DNA from: Streptomyces reniochalinae
Lineage (GTDB): Bacteria; Actinomycetota; Actinomycetes; Streptomycetales; Streptomycetaceae
Reading direction: 5' to 3'
Length of the DNA stretch: 64,000 nt
Assembly (NCBI RefSeq): GCF_003323735.1
Contig: NZ_QOIM01000030.1
Location: forward strand, 245,851 to 309,850
Made by a program: the position numbers and the translations under genes
Part shown: positions 34,137-45,183 of the stretch, one piece after another
Layout of the letters: every line of letters starts with the position of its first letter
Numbering within the stretch: position 1 is the first letter of the stretch
The notes under the pieces: generated by a model
Databases searched by the model: none
What the model saw: the letters and a program-made list of their open reading frames with translations, nothing else
Told to the model about the DNA's origin: nothing

Positions 34137-34211
34137 AACGAGGCCCGGCCCTCCCTTCCCACGCGGAGGGACGGCAAGAATCCCGCGCGGAGGGACGGGA
34201 AAAAGCGAGGC

Positions 34212-34237
34212 CCGTCCCCCCACCCGGAGGGACGGGA
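34212..34237. terminator. metB-side hairpin
   Basis: CCCGTCCC (34212-34219) pairs with GGGACGGG (34230-34237) just beyond the metB stop on the minus strand. Between the two hairpins the string GCGGAGGGACGG is repeated. Confidence 0.6.
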
Positions 34238-34264
34238 AGGAACGAGGTACTGGTACCCGTTCGC

Positions 34265-35461
34265 TCAGCCCAGTGCCTGGGTCAGATCGGCCAGCAGGTC
34301 GTCGGCGGACTCGATGCCGACCGACAGCCGCACCAGGTCGGCGGGCACCTCCAGGGCCGAGCCCGCGACGGAGGCGTGGGTCATCCGGCCCGGGTGCTCG
34401 ATCAGGGACTCGACACCGCCGAGGGACTCACCCAGGGTGAACAGCCGAGTCCGGTCGCACACCCGCACGGCCGCCTCCTCGCCGCCCGTCACGCGGAAGG
34501 ACACCATGCCGCCGAAGCCCCGCATCTGCTTCGCGGCGATCTCGTGCCCCGGATGAGAGGGCAGCCCCGGGTAGAAGACCTCGGTCACCTCCGGGTGCGC
34601 CGTCAGCAGCTGCACGAGGCGGGCCGCGTTCTCCCCGTGCCGGTCCATGCGCACCCCCAGCGTCTTGATGCCCCGCATCACCAGCCAGGAGTCGAACGGT
34701 CCCGCGATCGCCCCCATCGCGTTCTGGTGGAAGGCCAGTTCGTCACCGAGCGCGGGGTCGGCGACGACGAGGGCGCCGCCGACCACGTCGGAGTGCCCGC
34801 CCATGTACTTGGTCGTCGAGTGGACGACCACGTCGGCGCCGAGCGCCAGGGGCTGCTGGAGGTAGGGGCTGGCGAAGGTGTTGTCCACCACCAGCCGCGC
34901 GCCCGCGGCGCCGGCGACCTCCGCGACGGCCGCGATGTCGGTGACACCCAGCAGCGGATTGGAGGGGGTCTCCACCCAGACGGCCTTGGTGCGCTCGCGC
35001 AGCGCGGCCCGTACGGCGGCCGGGTCGGAGGAGTCGGCGACCGACCACTGGACGCCCCACCGCTCGGCGACCCGCGCGAACAGCCGGAACGTGCCGCCGT
35101 ACGCGTCGTTCGGGATCACCACGTGGTCACCGGGTGTGAGCACGGTGCGCAGCAGGCAGTCCTCGGCCGCCAGCCCGGAGGCGAAGGCCAGGCCGCGCCT
35201 GCCGCCCTCCAGCGCGGCGAGGTTCTCCTCCAGCGCGGTGCGGGTGGGGTTGGCGGAGCGGCTGTACTCGTAGCCGCCGCGCAGCCCGCCGACACCGTCC
35301 TGCTTGTAGGTGGAGACCTGGTGGATGGGCGGGACCACGGCTCCCGTGGCCGGGTCGGCGGTCTGGCCCGCGTGGATGGCGAGGGTCTCGAAGCCGTGCG
35401 GCGGGGGCACCGAGGTCGTCCGGTCCCCGCCGCTGGTGCGGTTGTCACGCTGCTCACTCAT
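34265..35461 (-). CDS. metB: Cystathionine gamma-synthase
   Basis: This 398-residue Cys/Met-metabolism PLP enzyme begins its core with GFETLAIHAGQTADPATGAV. YEYSRSANPTRTALEENLAALEGG is the substrate/PLP loop, and the Schiff-base lysine lies in DVVVHSTTKYMGGHSDVVGG. EVPADLVRLSVGIESADDLL near the end fits synthases and lyases alike. It condenses an O-acylhomoserine with cysteine on the route to methionine, or acts in reverse transsulfuration. A cystathionine gamma-lyase role cannot be ruled out by sequence alone. It is a single leftward gene. Confidence 0.9.
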   Translation of the reverse strand: MSEQRDNRTSGGDRTTSVPPPHGFETLAIHAGQTADPATGAVVPPIHQVSTYKQDGVGGLRGGYEYSRSANPTRTALEENLAALEGGRRGLAFASGLAAEDCLLRTVLTPGDHVVIPNDAYGGTFRLFARVAERWGVQWSVADSSDPAAVRAALRERTKAVWVETPSNPLLGVTDIAAVAEVAGAAGARLVVDNTFASPYLQQPLALGADVVVHSTTKYMGGHSDVVGGALVVADPALGDELAFHQNAMGAIAGPFDSWLVMRGIKTLGVRMDRHGENAARLVQLLTAHPEVTEVFYPGLPSHPGHEIAAKQMRGFGGMVSFRVTGGEEAAVRVCDRTRLFTLGESLGGVESLIEHPGRMTHASVAGSALEVPADLVRLSVGIESADDLLADLTQALG

Positions 35462-35585
35462 GGGGGCGAGACTAGTGGGCCGTACGGTGGAGTGGGGGCG
35501 CGCTCACAAGAGCTCACCCCGCATTCCCACCCAGCCCGCAGCCGAACCCCGCCGCCGCCCCGTCACACCGTGGAGACCCGCCGCC

Positions 35586-36755
35586 ATGGAAGCCCTGTTC
35601 CTGCTGATCGCACTCGCCGCTCTCTTCGGTGTGGTGGCCTATCCCGCGATGCGCCGCCGACGCCTGCGGCAGGAGGGCAGGCAGGGGCTGGTCCAGGCCG
35701 TCGACCCGGGAGCCGGGTACGGCTTCGTCCCCGCCGAGCAGCTGGACGTACGGCTGCCGGGACCCGACAGGGAACTCGTCGAGGCGCTGGAGGAGTCCCA
35801 GCGGACGCAGGACTGGGAGCCGGTGGCGCGGATGCTGGCACTGACAGGCGACGAGTACGAACTGCGCTGGCAGCGGGTGCAGTCCCTCGCGGGCGCGGCG
35901 GCCATGGAACTGGCACGCGCGCGGGAGCGGGCGCGGGAGGCCGGCGCGGAAGGACCCGCCGACGTGGTGTCCTTCAGCAAGGAGCGGGCCGCGGTCCAGC
36001 AGGACGCGCGGTGGCTTCGGCAGTGGCGCGCACAGCAGCCGCACGACCACGGCGGTGCGCAGGTGTACGCGCAGTTCCTCGTCTTCCAGGCGCTCGCCGA
36101 ACCCGGTTCCGCCGACCACCGCATCATCCTGGAGGAGGCGCGCAACGTCGCCCATGACGCGGCCCAACTCGCCCCCGCCGACCCCACGCCCCACATCACC
36201 GAACTGCACATCGCCCGCCGGCTCAACTACCGCGAGGCCGATTTCGCGTCCCTGTGGGACAGCGTGCGCCGCCTGGCCCCCGACCACATGGGCGCCCACC
36301 TGGCGGCGCTGCCGTACTGGTCGGCGAAGTCGATGGGCTCCAAGGAGCAGGCCGACGGCTTCGCCCGCGCGGCGGCCGCCCACGCCCCCGAGGGCTCCCT
36401 CCTCGCCGCCCTGCCGCTGTTCGCGGCCTACGACCACCTGCCCGAGGTCAACATGGTCCGCGGCCTCTACGCGAGCGAGGAGATCAGCCACGCCATCGAG
36501 GCCGCCGAGTACGCCGTCGACCAGGTCGACGACGACCACCCGGTGCGCCCCCACGTGCTGCACCTCCTGGTGTGGTTCCTCGTCCGCGCCGAGCGCTACG
36601 GCGAGGCCATGGAGGCCCTCGCCGCCGTCGACGGCCACGTGGGCGCCGTCCCCTGGGTCGACGAGGGCGACCCGGCCGCCACCTACGCCGCCTACCGCGC
36701 ACTGGCGGTCGCCGGCTGGGAGTCCACGGGAGGCGCCAGGGCCTCGCAGCCCTGA
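35586..36755 (+). CDS. Membrane-anchored TPR-like conserved protein
   Basis: This 389-residue protein begins with one hydrophobic helix (MEALFLLIALAALFGVVAYP) and basic residues, so it is probably an N-anchored cytoplasmic protein. The remainder is alpha-helical with tetratricopeptide-like pairs (DHRIILEEARNVAHDAAQLA, LNYREADFASLWDSVRRLAP, SEEISHAIEAAEYAVDQVDD). No catalytic motif is visible. It is conserved next to metB and msrA in other streptomycetes as I recall, but no function is known. It converges on the uma2 pseudogene, and a perfect palindrome overlaps both stops. Confidence 0.82.
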   Translation: MEALFLLIALAALFGVVAYPAMRRRRLRQEGRQGLVQAVDPGAGYGFVPAEQLDVRLPGPDRELVEALEESQRTQDWEPVARMLALTGDEYELRWQRVQSLAGAAAMELARARERAREAGAEGPADVVSFSKERAAVQQDARWLRQWRAQQPHDHGGAQVYAQFLVFQALAEPGSADHRIILEEARNVAHDAAQLAPADPTPHITELHIARRLNYREADFASLWDSVRRLAPDHMGAHLAALPYWSAKSMGSKEQADGFARAAAAHAPEGSLLAALPLFAAYDHLPEVNMVRGLYASEEISHAIEAAEYAVDQVDDDHPVRPHVLHLLVWFLVRAERYGEAMEALAAVDGHVGAVPWVDEGDPAATYAAYRALAVAGWESTGGARASQP

Positions 36756-36756
36756 C

Positions 36757-36776
36757 GTCTGACAGCGCTGTCAGAC
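36757..36776. terminator. Palindromic terminator overlapping two convergent stops
   Basis: GTCTGACAGCGCTGTCAGAC is a perfect 20-base palindrome located immediately after one stop codon and covering the opposite-strand stop at 36771-36773. Confidence 0.7.
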
Positions 36777-37336
36777 GGCTCCCGGATCGACAGTGACGGA
36801 GAAGGGTGCGGCAGTCCTGATCGTGCCGGTGAACACCTCGCCGTCCCGGTAGGACCTGTTGGCAGGGTCGAGGACGTAGGTGTAGACGATCGGGACACCG
36901 GTGGCGGCCTGCTCGACCCGCCGGTAGAAGGGGATGCCGGCCTTGGCGTACTGGTCGACCTTCACGATCCGGTCTGTGGTCTCCGAGCCGGGCGACACCA
37001 TCTCGACGATTAAAAGCACGTGTTCGGGCGGGTAGGCGTGAGGTCGATGGTTTCCGCCCGGTAGACGATGACATCCGGACGGCGGTTGGTGAGCGGCACG
37101 TCCTGCAAGCGGACGTCGAAGTCCGTGTCCGCGTTCCAGCCCGGGCCCGCGGCTGCGTCCAGGGCATGGGCCAGAATCCGAGCCAGCCGGTTGCGCCGCT
37201 TGGAGGCGCTCGGGCTCACGACGACCATCGCGTCCACGATCTCGATGCCGGCGCACCGCTCCTCGGACCAGGAGTCGTACCGCTCCGCGCTGACGGGCGT
37301 GTGCATCCGCTCGGGCGTCGCCATCTCGGCGTCCAT
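36771..37336 (-). pseudogene. Uma2-family nuclease-like gene, frameshifted
   Basis: GGAGG six bases before the ATG at 37336 marks a normal start (MDAEMATPERMHTPVSAERY). The first frame runs through RPDVIVYRAETIDLTP and then stops early at 37010. The second frame resumes with YPPEHVLLIVEMVSPGSETT and ends normally at 36771. Inserting one base between 37034 and 37035 would restore a 188-residue protein with the PD-(D/E)xK pattern of the Uma2 (DUF820) family (RPD, then VEMVSPGSE, then the lysine in DQYAKAG). It is either a recent pseudogene or a sequencing error. Confidence 0.75.
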
Positions 37337-37542
37337 GGTGTACCTCCGTCGAGGAGCCTGGGCACTTCCAGCCCCGCTGAGCTCAGCCTGATTCCGGTGA
37401 TATCGGGGCGATCGATGCCGGGCAGCGGCAGCACGTTCGGCGGTGGCCCCCGAGAGCCCCGCCAGGCGGTGCGCACGGCGAGTGCGGTAGGGGGCTCGTG
37501 CGGGGTCCGGTGGTGGGCCGGGTGCTGTGAGAGGCTGGAGCG

Positions 37543-39603
<2,061 letters not shown>

Positions 39604-39615
39604 TCCCGGCGCTGT

Positions 39616-39641
39616 CTTCGCCCCGATGGGGGAAGGGGGCG
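39616..39641. terminator. Weak bidirectional hairpin
   Basis: CTTC-g-CCCC-gat-GGGG-gAAG (39616-39635), with an alternative CGCCCC/GGGGCG pairing to 39641, lies between the convergent DUF255 and TetR genes. Confidence 0.45.
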
Positions 39642-39654
39642 CCCCGGCTTTCTT

Positions 39655-40329
39655 CTACAGCGTCAGGCCGCGTTCCAGGACGTCCAGCGCCCGGGTCACC
39701 AGGTCGCGCAGCTCCTCCAGGCTGCCCGCCGGGTCCGGTCGCGGGTCCGAGCCGACCCAGGAGTACATGGCCTCCATCAGGGCTCCCAGCATGGCGCCGG
39801 TGACGATCCGCAGCTCCAGGTCGTCCTCGGGACGTCCGGTGCGTTCGGCCAGGGCTCTGCGCAGCAGCCACGCCGTGTCGGCTGAGTGTTCGCTGAGGCG
39901 GCCGCGCAGGGCGGGGATCTCGCGGATGAGGCGCACGCGCTGGAACGTCTCGGTGGCGTCCGACCGGTAGACGCGGGCCAGCGAGGCGTACAGCGCCTCG
40001 CGCAGCGCCGCGACCGGCGGCTCGCCCGGGGGCCGCTCGCGCAGGGCGTCCTCGACCAGCGCGTCGTACTCGTCGGTCAGCACGATGTCTTCCTTGGTGG
40101 GGAAGTAGCGGAAGACGGTGCTGGGGGAGACGTCCGCCTCGTCGGCGATCTGGTCGACGGGTGTGGCGTCGTAGCCCTGTTCCTCGAAGAGGTGGTAGGC
40201 GGCCGTGCGGATGGCCCGGCGGGTCTGGATCTTCTTCCGCTCGCGCAGACCCGGTCTCGCTGGGGAGGGGGCCGCGCCGGCGGCGGTGTCGTCGGCGGAT
40301 GCGGTGGGTGCGGGGGGCATGAGCCTCAT
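39655..40329 (-). CDS. TetR-family transcriptional regulator
   Basis: This 224-residue regulator has a basic arm (LRERKKIQTRRAIRTAAYHL) and a TetR helix-turn-helix (GYDATPVDQIADEADVSPST, VFRYFPTKEDIV). The all-helical C-terminal ligand domain resembles the MftR/TetR_C_17 type (LRGRLSEHSADTAWLLRRAL). The start may be 40329 or the second Met at 40320. It diverges from the aminotransferase gene. The 97-base gap holds CGGCCATGA twice in direct repeat (about 40336 and 40355), a possible binding site. Confidence 0.9.
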   Translation of the reverse strand: MRLMPPAPTASADDTAAGAAPSPARPGLRERKKIQTRRAIRTAAYHLFEEQGYDATPVDQIADEADVSPSTVFRYFPTKEDIVLTDEYDALVEDALRERPPGEPPVAALREALYASLARVYRSDATETFQRVRLIREIPALRGRLSEHSADTAWLLRRALAERTGRPEDDLELRIVTGAMLGALMEAMYSWVGSDPRPDPAGSLEELRDLVTRALDVLERGLTL

Positions 40330-40426
40330 TGTCGGCCATGACCTGCTGGTGCGGCCATGAGCGGGCTGTCACCGGGGTGAGGGAAAACACGGGGCGAGGT
40401 GTGAGGGGCGCCCTTAGGCTGGCTCC

Positions 40427-41638
40427 ATGCAGGTCATCCAGTCGACGAAGCTCGCCAACGTCTGCTACGAGATCCGGGGCCCTGTCCTGGAGGAGGCGCA
40501 GCGGCTGGAGGCGGCGGGGCACCAGATCCTCAAGCTCAACACCGGCAATCCGGCGGCGTTCGGGTTCGACTGCCCGCCGGAGATCCTCGAGGACATGCTC
40601 CGCAACGTGGGCACGGCGCACGGGTACGGCGACGCGAAGGGGCTGCTGGCCGCGCGCCGTGCGGTGATGCAGCACTACCAGAAGCAGGGCATCGAGGTGT
40701 CCGTCGAGGACGTCTACCTGGGGAACGGCGTCTCCGAGCTGATCCAGATGGCGATGCAGGCGCTGCTGGACGACGGCGACGAGGTGCTCGTACCGGCCCC
40801 CGACTACCCGCTGTGGACGGCGTCCGTGTCGCTGGCGGGCGGTACGGCCGTGCACTACCGCTGTGACGAGCAGTCCGACTGGATGCCCGACCTGGCGGAC
40901 CTGGAGAGCAAGATCACCGACCGTACCAAGGCGCTGGTGATCATCAATCCGAACAACCCGACGGGCGCGGTCTACGACGAGGAGATGCTGCGCTCCCTCA
41001 CCGACATCGCGCGCCGCCACTCCCTCCTCGTGTGCTCCGACGAGATCTACGACAAGATCCTCTACGACGGTGTCACGCACACCCCGACGACCAAGATCGC
41101 CCCCGACCTGCTGACGCTGACGTTCAACGGCCTCTCGAAGTCCTACCGGGTGGCCGGCTACCGCAGCGGCTGGCTGGCGGTGTGCGGGCCCAAGACGCAC
41201 GCGGACAGCTACATCGAGGGGCTGACGATCCTCGCCAACATGCGGCTGTGCGCCAACATGCCGGCCCAGCACGCGGTGGCCGCCGCACTGGGCGGGCGGC
41301 AGTCGATCGAGGACCTGGTGCTGCCGGGCGGGCGGCTGCTGGAGCAGCGCGACGCGGCGTACGAGATGCTCACGCAGATCCCCGGCGTCACCTGCGTGCG
41401 GCCCAAGGGTGCGATCTACGCCTTCCCGCGCCTCGACCCGAAGGTGTACAAGATCAAGGACGATCGGCAGATGGTGATCGACCTGCTCCGCCAGGAGCAG
41501 ATCATGATCGTCCACGGCACCGGTTTCAACTGGCCGGAGCCCGACCACTTCCGCATCGTCAACCTGCCGGCCGCCGACGAGCTGCGTGAGGCGGTGACGC
41601 GCATCGGCCGCTTCCTGGACGGATACGGGCAGCCGTGA
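40427..41638 (+). CDS. Class I/II aminotransferase, AlaA-like
   Basis: This 403-residue PLP aminotransferase has NPNNPTGAVYDEEM and CSDEIYDKILYDG, which bind the cofactor ring. LTFNGLSKSYRVAGYRSGW supplies the Schiff-base lysine. FRIVNLPAADELREAV carries the arginine for the substrate carboxylate. The sequence start MQVIQSTKLANVCYEIRGPV and the overall pattern match AlaA-type alanine transaminases (pyruvate/glutamate), though substrate range needs assay. TAGGCT lies six bases before the ATG without a Shine-Dalgarno sequence, suggesting a leaderless transcript. Confidence 0.9.
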   Translation: MQVIQSTKLANVCYEIRGPVLEEAQRLEAAGHQILKLNTGNPAAFGFDCPPEILEDMLRNVGTAHGYGDAKGLLAARRAVMQHYQKQGIEVSVEDVYLGNGVSELIQMAMQALLDDGDEVLVPAPDYPLWTASVSLAGGTAVHYRCDEQSDWMPDLADLESKITDRTKALVIINPNNPTGAVYDEEMLRSLTDIARRHSLLVCSDEIYDKILYDGVTHTPTTKIAPDLLTLTFNGLSKSYRVAGYRSGWLAVCGPKTHADSYIEGLTILANMRLCANMPAQHAVAAALGGRQSIEDLVLPGGRLLEQRDAAYEMLTQIPGVTCVRPKGAIYAFPRLDPKVYKIKDDRQMVIDLLRQEQIMIVHGTGFNWPEPDHFRIVNLPAADELREAVTRIGRFLDGYGQP

Positions 41639-41664
41639 AGGACGCGTGACCGTTCCGTCGATAC

Positions 41665-41706
41665 GTGACAACTTTAGACGGAGTCCAAGTTAGGATGGTT
41701 TCCTGA
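41665..41706 (+). promoter_or_regulatory. Promoter and inverted repeat before the 137-aa gene
   Basis: GTGACA (41665-41670) and TAGGAT (41691-41696) are a possible -35/-10 pair with a 20-base spacer. TTAGGA-N5-TCCTGA (41690-41706, one mismatch) overlaps the -10, and AACTT-N12-AAGTT lies within the spacer. The region is AT-richer than its surroundings and may bind a repressor. Confidence 0.4.
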
Positions 41707-41725
41707 ACGCACCAGGAGGCCCTCC

Positions 41726-42139
41726 ATGTACGAACCGATCCGCACCAAGTCGGTCCACACCGTGGCCGAGGACGCCCACGCCGAGCTGCCCCGGCGCACC
41801 CGCGAGGAAGAACTCGACATCCGGCTGGCCGGGCACCTGACCGCGCTGCTGACCGTGACCGACGAGCTGCGCGTACTGGCGCCCTCCACCGCCCTGGACA
41901 CCGCGGCGCACGAGCTCGCCGCCCATGCGGCACGGCTCCTGTCGGGGCGCGCGCCCCTGCGGGCCGAGCCGACCGCCGCGCGGAGCGACGCCGCCCACGT
42001 GGCCTCGCTCCACGCGAGGGCGCACACCCTGGCGGGTACCGCCCTCGCGGTGGCCTCGTCGCGGGGCGACGAGGCCGTCACCGCTTTGATGACCGAACGC
42101 CTCGCCGCCCACACCGCCACGGAGGCGGTGCCCGCGTAA
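41726..42139 (+). CDS. Conserved hypothetical protein (137 aa)
   Basis: This alpha-helical, alanine-rich cytosolic protein starts MYEPIRTKSVHTVAEDAHAE. AGGAGG seven bases before the ATG is a strong ribosome site and fixes the start. It has no cysteines, membrane segments or known motif. The helices (AGHLTALLTVTDELRVLAPS, AHVASLHARAHTLAGTALAV) might form a bundle. The compact regulated-looking promoter suggests conditional expression. It converges on pckG. Confidence 0.75.
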   Translation: MYEPIRTKSVHTVAEDAHAELPRRTREEELDIRLAGHLTALLTVTDELRVLAPSTALDTAAHELAAHAARLLSGRAPLRAEPTAARSDAAHVASLHARAHTLAGTALAVASSRGDEAVTALMTERLAAHTATEAVPA

Positions 42140-42145
42140 AACGTT

Positions 42146-42166
42146 CTCCGCGCGGGCCGCGCGGAG
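42146..42166. terminator. Bidirectional terminator before pckG
   Basis: CTCCGCGCG (42146-42154) pairs perfectly with CGCGCGGAG (42158-42166) around GGC. It lies between convergent genes. Confidence 0.75.
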
Positions 42167-42177
42167 CGCGGTGGGGC

Positions 42178-44028
42178 TCAGCCCAGGCGCTGTACCAGGG
42201 CGTGGTACTCGTCCCACAGGGCCTTCGGGGTGTGGTCACCGAACGTGTTCAGGTGTCCGGGGACGAGGGCCGCCTCGTCGCGCCAGACGTCCTTGTCGAC
42301 GTCGAGGACGAAGTCCAGCTCGGCCGCGGACAGCCCGAGCCCCTCGGTGTCGAGGTCCGCGCTCCGCGGGACGATGCCGACGGGGGTCTCGACCCCCTCG
42401 GCCTCCCCGTTCAGCCGCTGGACGATCCACTTGAGCACGCGGGTGTTCTCGCCGAAACCGGGCCAGACGAAGGCACCGTTCTCGTCCTTCTTGAACCAGT
42501 TGACGTAGTAGATCTTCGGCAGCTTCGCCGGGTCGGCCCCCTCGCCGACCTCCAGCCAGTGGGCGAAGTAGTCGCCCATGTTGTAGCCGCAGAAGGGCAG
42601 CATCGCGAACGGGTCGCGGCGCAGCTCGCCGACCTTGCCCTCCGCTGCGGCGGTCTTCTCGCTGGCCACGTTGGCGCCGAGGAAGACGCCGTGCTGCCAG
42701 TCGAAGGACTCGGTCACCAGCGGTACGGCCGTCGCGCGCCGGCCGCCGAAGAGGATGGCGGAGACCGGCACGCCGCGCGGGTCCTCCCACTCGGGCGCGA
42801 TGATCGGGCACTGCGCGGCGGGGACGGTGAACCGCGCGTTGGGGTGGGCGGCGGGCGTCGCCGCCTCCGGCGTCCAGTCGTTGCCCTTCCAGTCGGTCAG
42901 GTGGGCCGGCTTCTCGTCGGTCATGCCCTCCCACCACACGTCGCCGTCATCGGTGAGCGCGACGTTGGTGAAGACCGCGTTGCCCCACAGCGTCTTCATG
43001 GCGTTGGCGTTGGTGTCCTCGCCGGTGCCGGGGGCGACGCCGAAGAAGCCCGCCTCCGGGTTGATGGCGTACAGCCGCCCGTCCTCGCCGAACCGCATCC
43101 AGGCGATGTCGTCACCGATGGTCTCGACGCTCCAGCCCGGGAGCGTCGGCTGGAGCATCGCCAGGTTCGTCTTGCCGCAGGCGGAAGGGAAGGCGGCCGC
43201 GACGTACTTGGCCTCCCCGCGCGGCGGGGTCAGCTTCAGCACCAGCATGTGCTCGGCCAGCCAGCCCTCGTCGCGGGCCATCACCGAGGCGATGCGCAGC
43301 GCGTAGCACTTCTTGCCGAGCAGCGCGTTGCCGCCGTACCCGGAGCCGTAGGACCAGATCTCGCGGTCCTCGGGGAAGTGGGAGATGTACTTGGTCGGGT
43401 TGCAGGGCCAGGGCACGTCGGACTCGCCTTCGGCGAGCGGCGCGCCGACGGTGTGCACGGCCTTGACGAAGAAGCCGTCGTCGCCGAGTTCGTCCAGGAC
43501 CGGCTGTCCCATGCGCGTCATGGTGCGCATGGAGACCGCGACGTAGGCGGAGTCGGTGATCTCCACGCCGAGTGCGGAGAGCGGGGAGCCGAGCGGGCCC
43601 ATGCAGAAGGGCACGACGTACATGGTCCTGCCGCGCATCGAGCCTTGGAAGACGCCCTGTTCCCCGGAGAAGATCTCGCGCATCTCGGCGGGGTTCTTCC
43701 AGTGGTTCGTCGGACCCGCGTCCTCCTCCCGCTCGGAGCAGATGAAGGTGCGGTCCTCGACCCGGGCGACGTCGGACGGGTCGGAGGCGGCGTAGTAGGA
43801 GTTGGGGCGTTTGACCGGGTCGAGTTTCCGGAAGGTCCCCCTGGCGACCAGCTCCCCGCACAGGCGGTCGTATTCGGCCTCGGAGCCGTCGCACCAGACC
43901 ACGCGGTCCGGCTGGGTCAGTTCGGCGATCCCGTCGACCCAGGAGAGCAACTCCTGGTGGCGGGTGGGGGCGTCCTCCCCGGCCGGGGAGGAGAGGGTTG
44001 TGGTGGGAGCCGCAGTACTGCGTGCCAC
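42178..44028 (-). CDS. pckG: Phosphoenolpyruvate carboxykinase (GTP)
   Basis: This 616-residue GTP-dependent PEPCK has the P-loop with its reactive Cys, [38 protein letters not shown] contributes metal and GTP ligands, and [15 protein letters not shown] and [19 protein letters not shown] are family blocks. It converts oxaloacetate plus GTP to PEP, the entry to gluconeogenesis. The GTG at 44028 (VARSTAAP) is chosen because TCTGGAG precedes it and homologues begin there. The frame upstream to 44124 would add 32 residues of non-family sequence. It ends at a bidirectional hairpin. Confidence 0.96.
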   Translation of the reverse strand: MARSTAAPTTTLSSPAGEDAPTRHQELLSWVDGIAELTQPDRVVWCDGSEAEYDRLCGELVARGTFRKLDPVKRPNSYYAASDPSDVARVEDRTFICSEREEDAGPTNHWKNPAEMREIFSGEQGVFQGSMRGRTMYVVPFCMGPLGSPLSALGVEITDSAYVAVSMRTMTRMGQPVLDELGDDGFFVKAVHTVGAPLAEGESDVPWPCNPTKYISHFPEDREIWSYGSGYGGNALLGKKCYALRIASVMARDEGWLAEHMLVLKLTPPRGEAKYVAAAFPSACGKTNLAMLQPTLPGWSVETIGDDIAWMRFGEDGRLYAINPEAGFFGVAPGTGEDTNANAMKTLWGNAVFTNVALTDDGDVWWEGMTDEKPAHLTDWKGNDWTPEAATPAAHPNARFTVPAAQCPIIAPEWEDPRGVPVSAILFGGRRATAVPLVTESFDWQHGVFLGANVASEKTAAAEGKVGELRRDPFAMLPFCGYNMGDYFAHWLEVGEGADPAKLPKIYYVNWFKKDENGAFVWPGFGENTRVLKWIVQRLNGEAEGVETPVGIVPRSADLDTEGLGLSAAELDFVLDVDKDVWRDEAALVPGHLNTFGDHTPKALWDEYHALVQRLG

Positions 44029-44258
44029 GATCGCTCCAGACAGGTTGAGGGTTTCTGCTGTCAAGCGCGCCCCTTGGGGGCCGCGACCCGGATGCATTCG
44101 TGGCAGTTGGTCTTTCTCGCTCATCCGGTGCCGCTTGTGCTCATCTGATCATGCGGGCGTACGCGGGTGTCTGTCCAGACGGAGGGTGTGTGTTCGTCGA
44201 CACCCACGGTCATCGCGCCTGTTGTGCGCCCGTACGATGAGCAGTAAAGAACCCTTCA

Positions 44259-44276
44259 ACCTACGGTGCCGTAGGT
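44259..44276. promoter_or_regulatory. ACCTACGG-TG-CCGTAGGT operator at the hemolysin III promoter
   Basis: Eight-base perfect arms surround TG. It sits seven bases before the TACGAT -10 (44283-44288), at the -35 position, so a bound repressor would block transcription. The ATG follows the -10 by six bases (leaderless). Confidence 0.5.
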
Positions 44277-44294
44277 CCTGGGTACGATGGCGTG

Positions 44295-45029
44295 ATGACA
44301 GACTCCGCGCCCCCGACCTCGGAGCCCGCCACCTCCTCGCCCTCGGCCGCCGCTGCCGGCAGGCTGTCCGCCTCGGCGCACCAAGCGGCACAGCTCATCA
44401 AGCCGAAGCTGCGGGGATGGCTGCACCTGGGCATGTTTCCCGCCGTCCTGATCTCCGGCATGTTCCTGACCGCTCTCGGGGACAGCGTGCGCGGCCGGAT
44501 CGCGTGCGCCGTCTACACGCTGACGGCGTGTCTGCTGTTCGGAATCAGCGCGCTCTACCATCGCGGCGACTGGAGCCCGCGGGTCAACGCCGTCCTGCGG
44601 CGCCTCGACCACGCCAACATCTTCCTGATCATCGCGGGCACCTACACGCCGCTGACCATCCTGCTGCTGCCCGACGGCAGCCGTGACCTGTTGCTGTGGG
44701 GCATCTGGATCGCCGCGGCGCTCGGCATCGCCTTCCGGGTCTTCTGGGTCGGCGCCCCCCGCTGGCTCTACACGCCCTGTTACATCGCCATGGGCTGGGC
44801 GGCCGTCTTCTTCCTGCCCGAGTTCATGCGCACAGGCGGCATCGCCGTCCTGGTCTGCGTCATCGTCGGCGGCGTCCTCTACAGCGCCGGCGGCGTCGTG
44901 TACGGCATCAAGCGCCCCAACCCCTCACCGCGCTGGTTCGGCTTCCACGAGGTCTTCCACTCCTTCACGCTGGCCGCCTTCGTCGTCCACTACGTGGGCA
45001 TCTCCCTGGTCGCCTACCAGCACGCGTAG
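44295..45029 (+). CDS. Hemolysin III / PAQR-family membrane protein
   Basis: This 244-residue protein has seven transmembrane helices and the family's conserved polar residues: PKLRGWLHLGMFPAVLIS, FGISALYHRGDWSPR, RRLDHANIFLIIAGTYTPLT and FGFHEVFHSFTLAAFVVHY. The Ser/His/Asp/His set resembles the zinc-site residues of PAQR receptors and alkaline ceramidases. Bacterial members are annotated as hemolysin III but are more likely membrane hydrolases or sensors. The start follows a TACGAT hexamer by six bases. Confidence 0.92.
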   Translation: MTDSAPPTSEPATSSPSAAAAGRLSASAHQAAQLIKPKLRGWLHLGMFPAVLISGMFLTALGDSVRGRIACAVYTLTACLLFGISALYHRGDWSPRVNAVLRRLDHANIFLIIAGTYTPLTILLLPDGSRDLLLWGIWIAAALGIAFRVFWVGAPRWLYTPCYIAMGWAAVFFLPEFMRTGGIAVLVCVIVGGVLYSAGGVVYGIKRPNPSPRWFGFHEVFHSFTLAAFVVHYVGISLVAYQHA

Positions 45030-45183
45030 GGCCTCTGGCCGGGGATCGGTCACGCGTCATGGCCGCGGGAGGTGAGCCGTCGTGGCCGAGGAGATCCCTT
45101 ACGGGGAGCTGCTCGGGCTGACGCTCAGCACCGGTGAGCGGATCGAGAGCGACACCTCGGCCTCTCCCGTACGAGTCCGACCC
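45030..45183. other. Gap holding an orphan coding fragment
   Basis: From a GTG at 45082 (GGGAGG nine bases before) the plus strand reads MAEEIPYGELLGLTLSTGER and then ESDTSAS before running antisense into the next gene. Codon bias is good over 30 codons only. It could be a tiny gene or a remnant; I do not recognise it. Confidence 0.3.
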
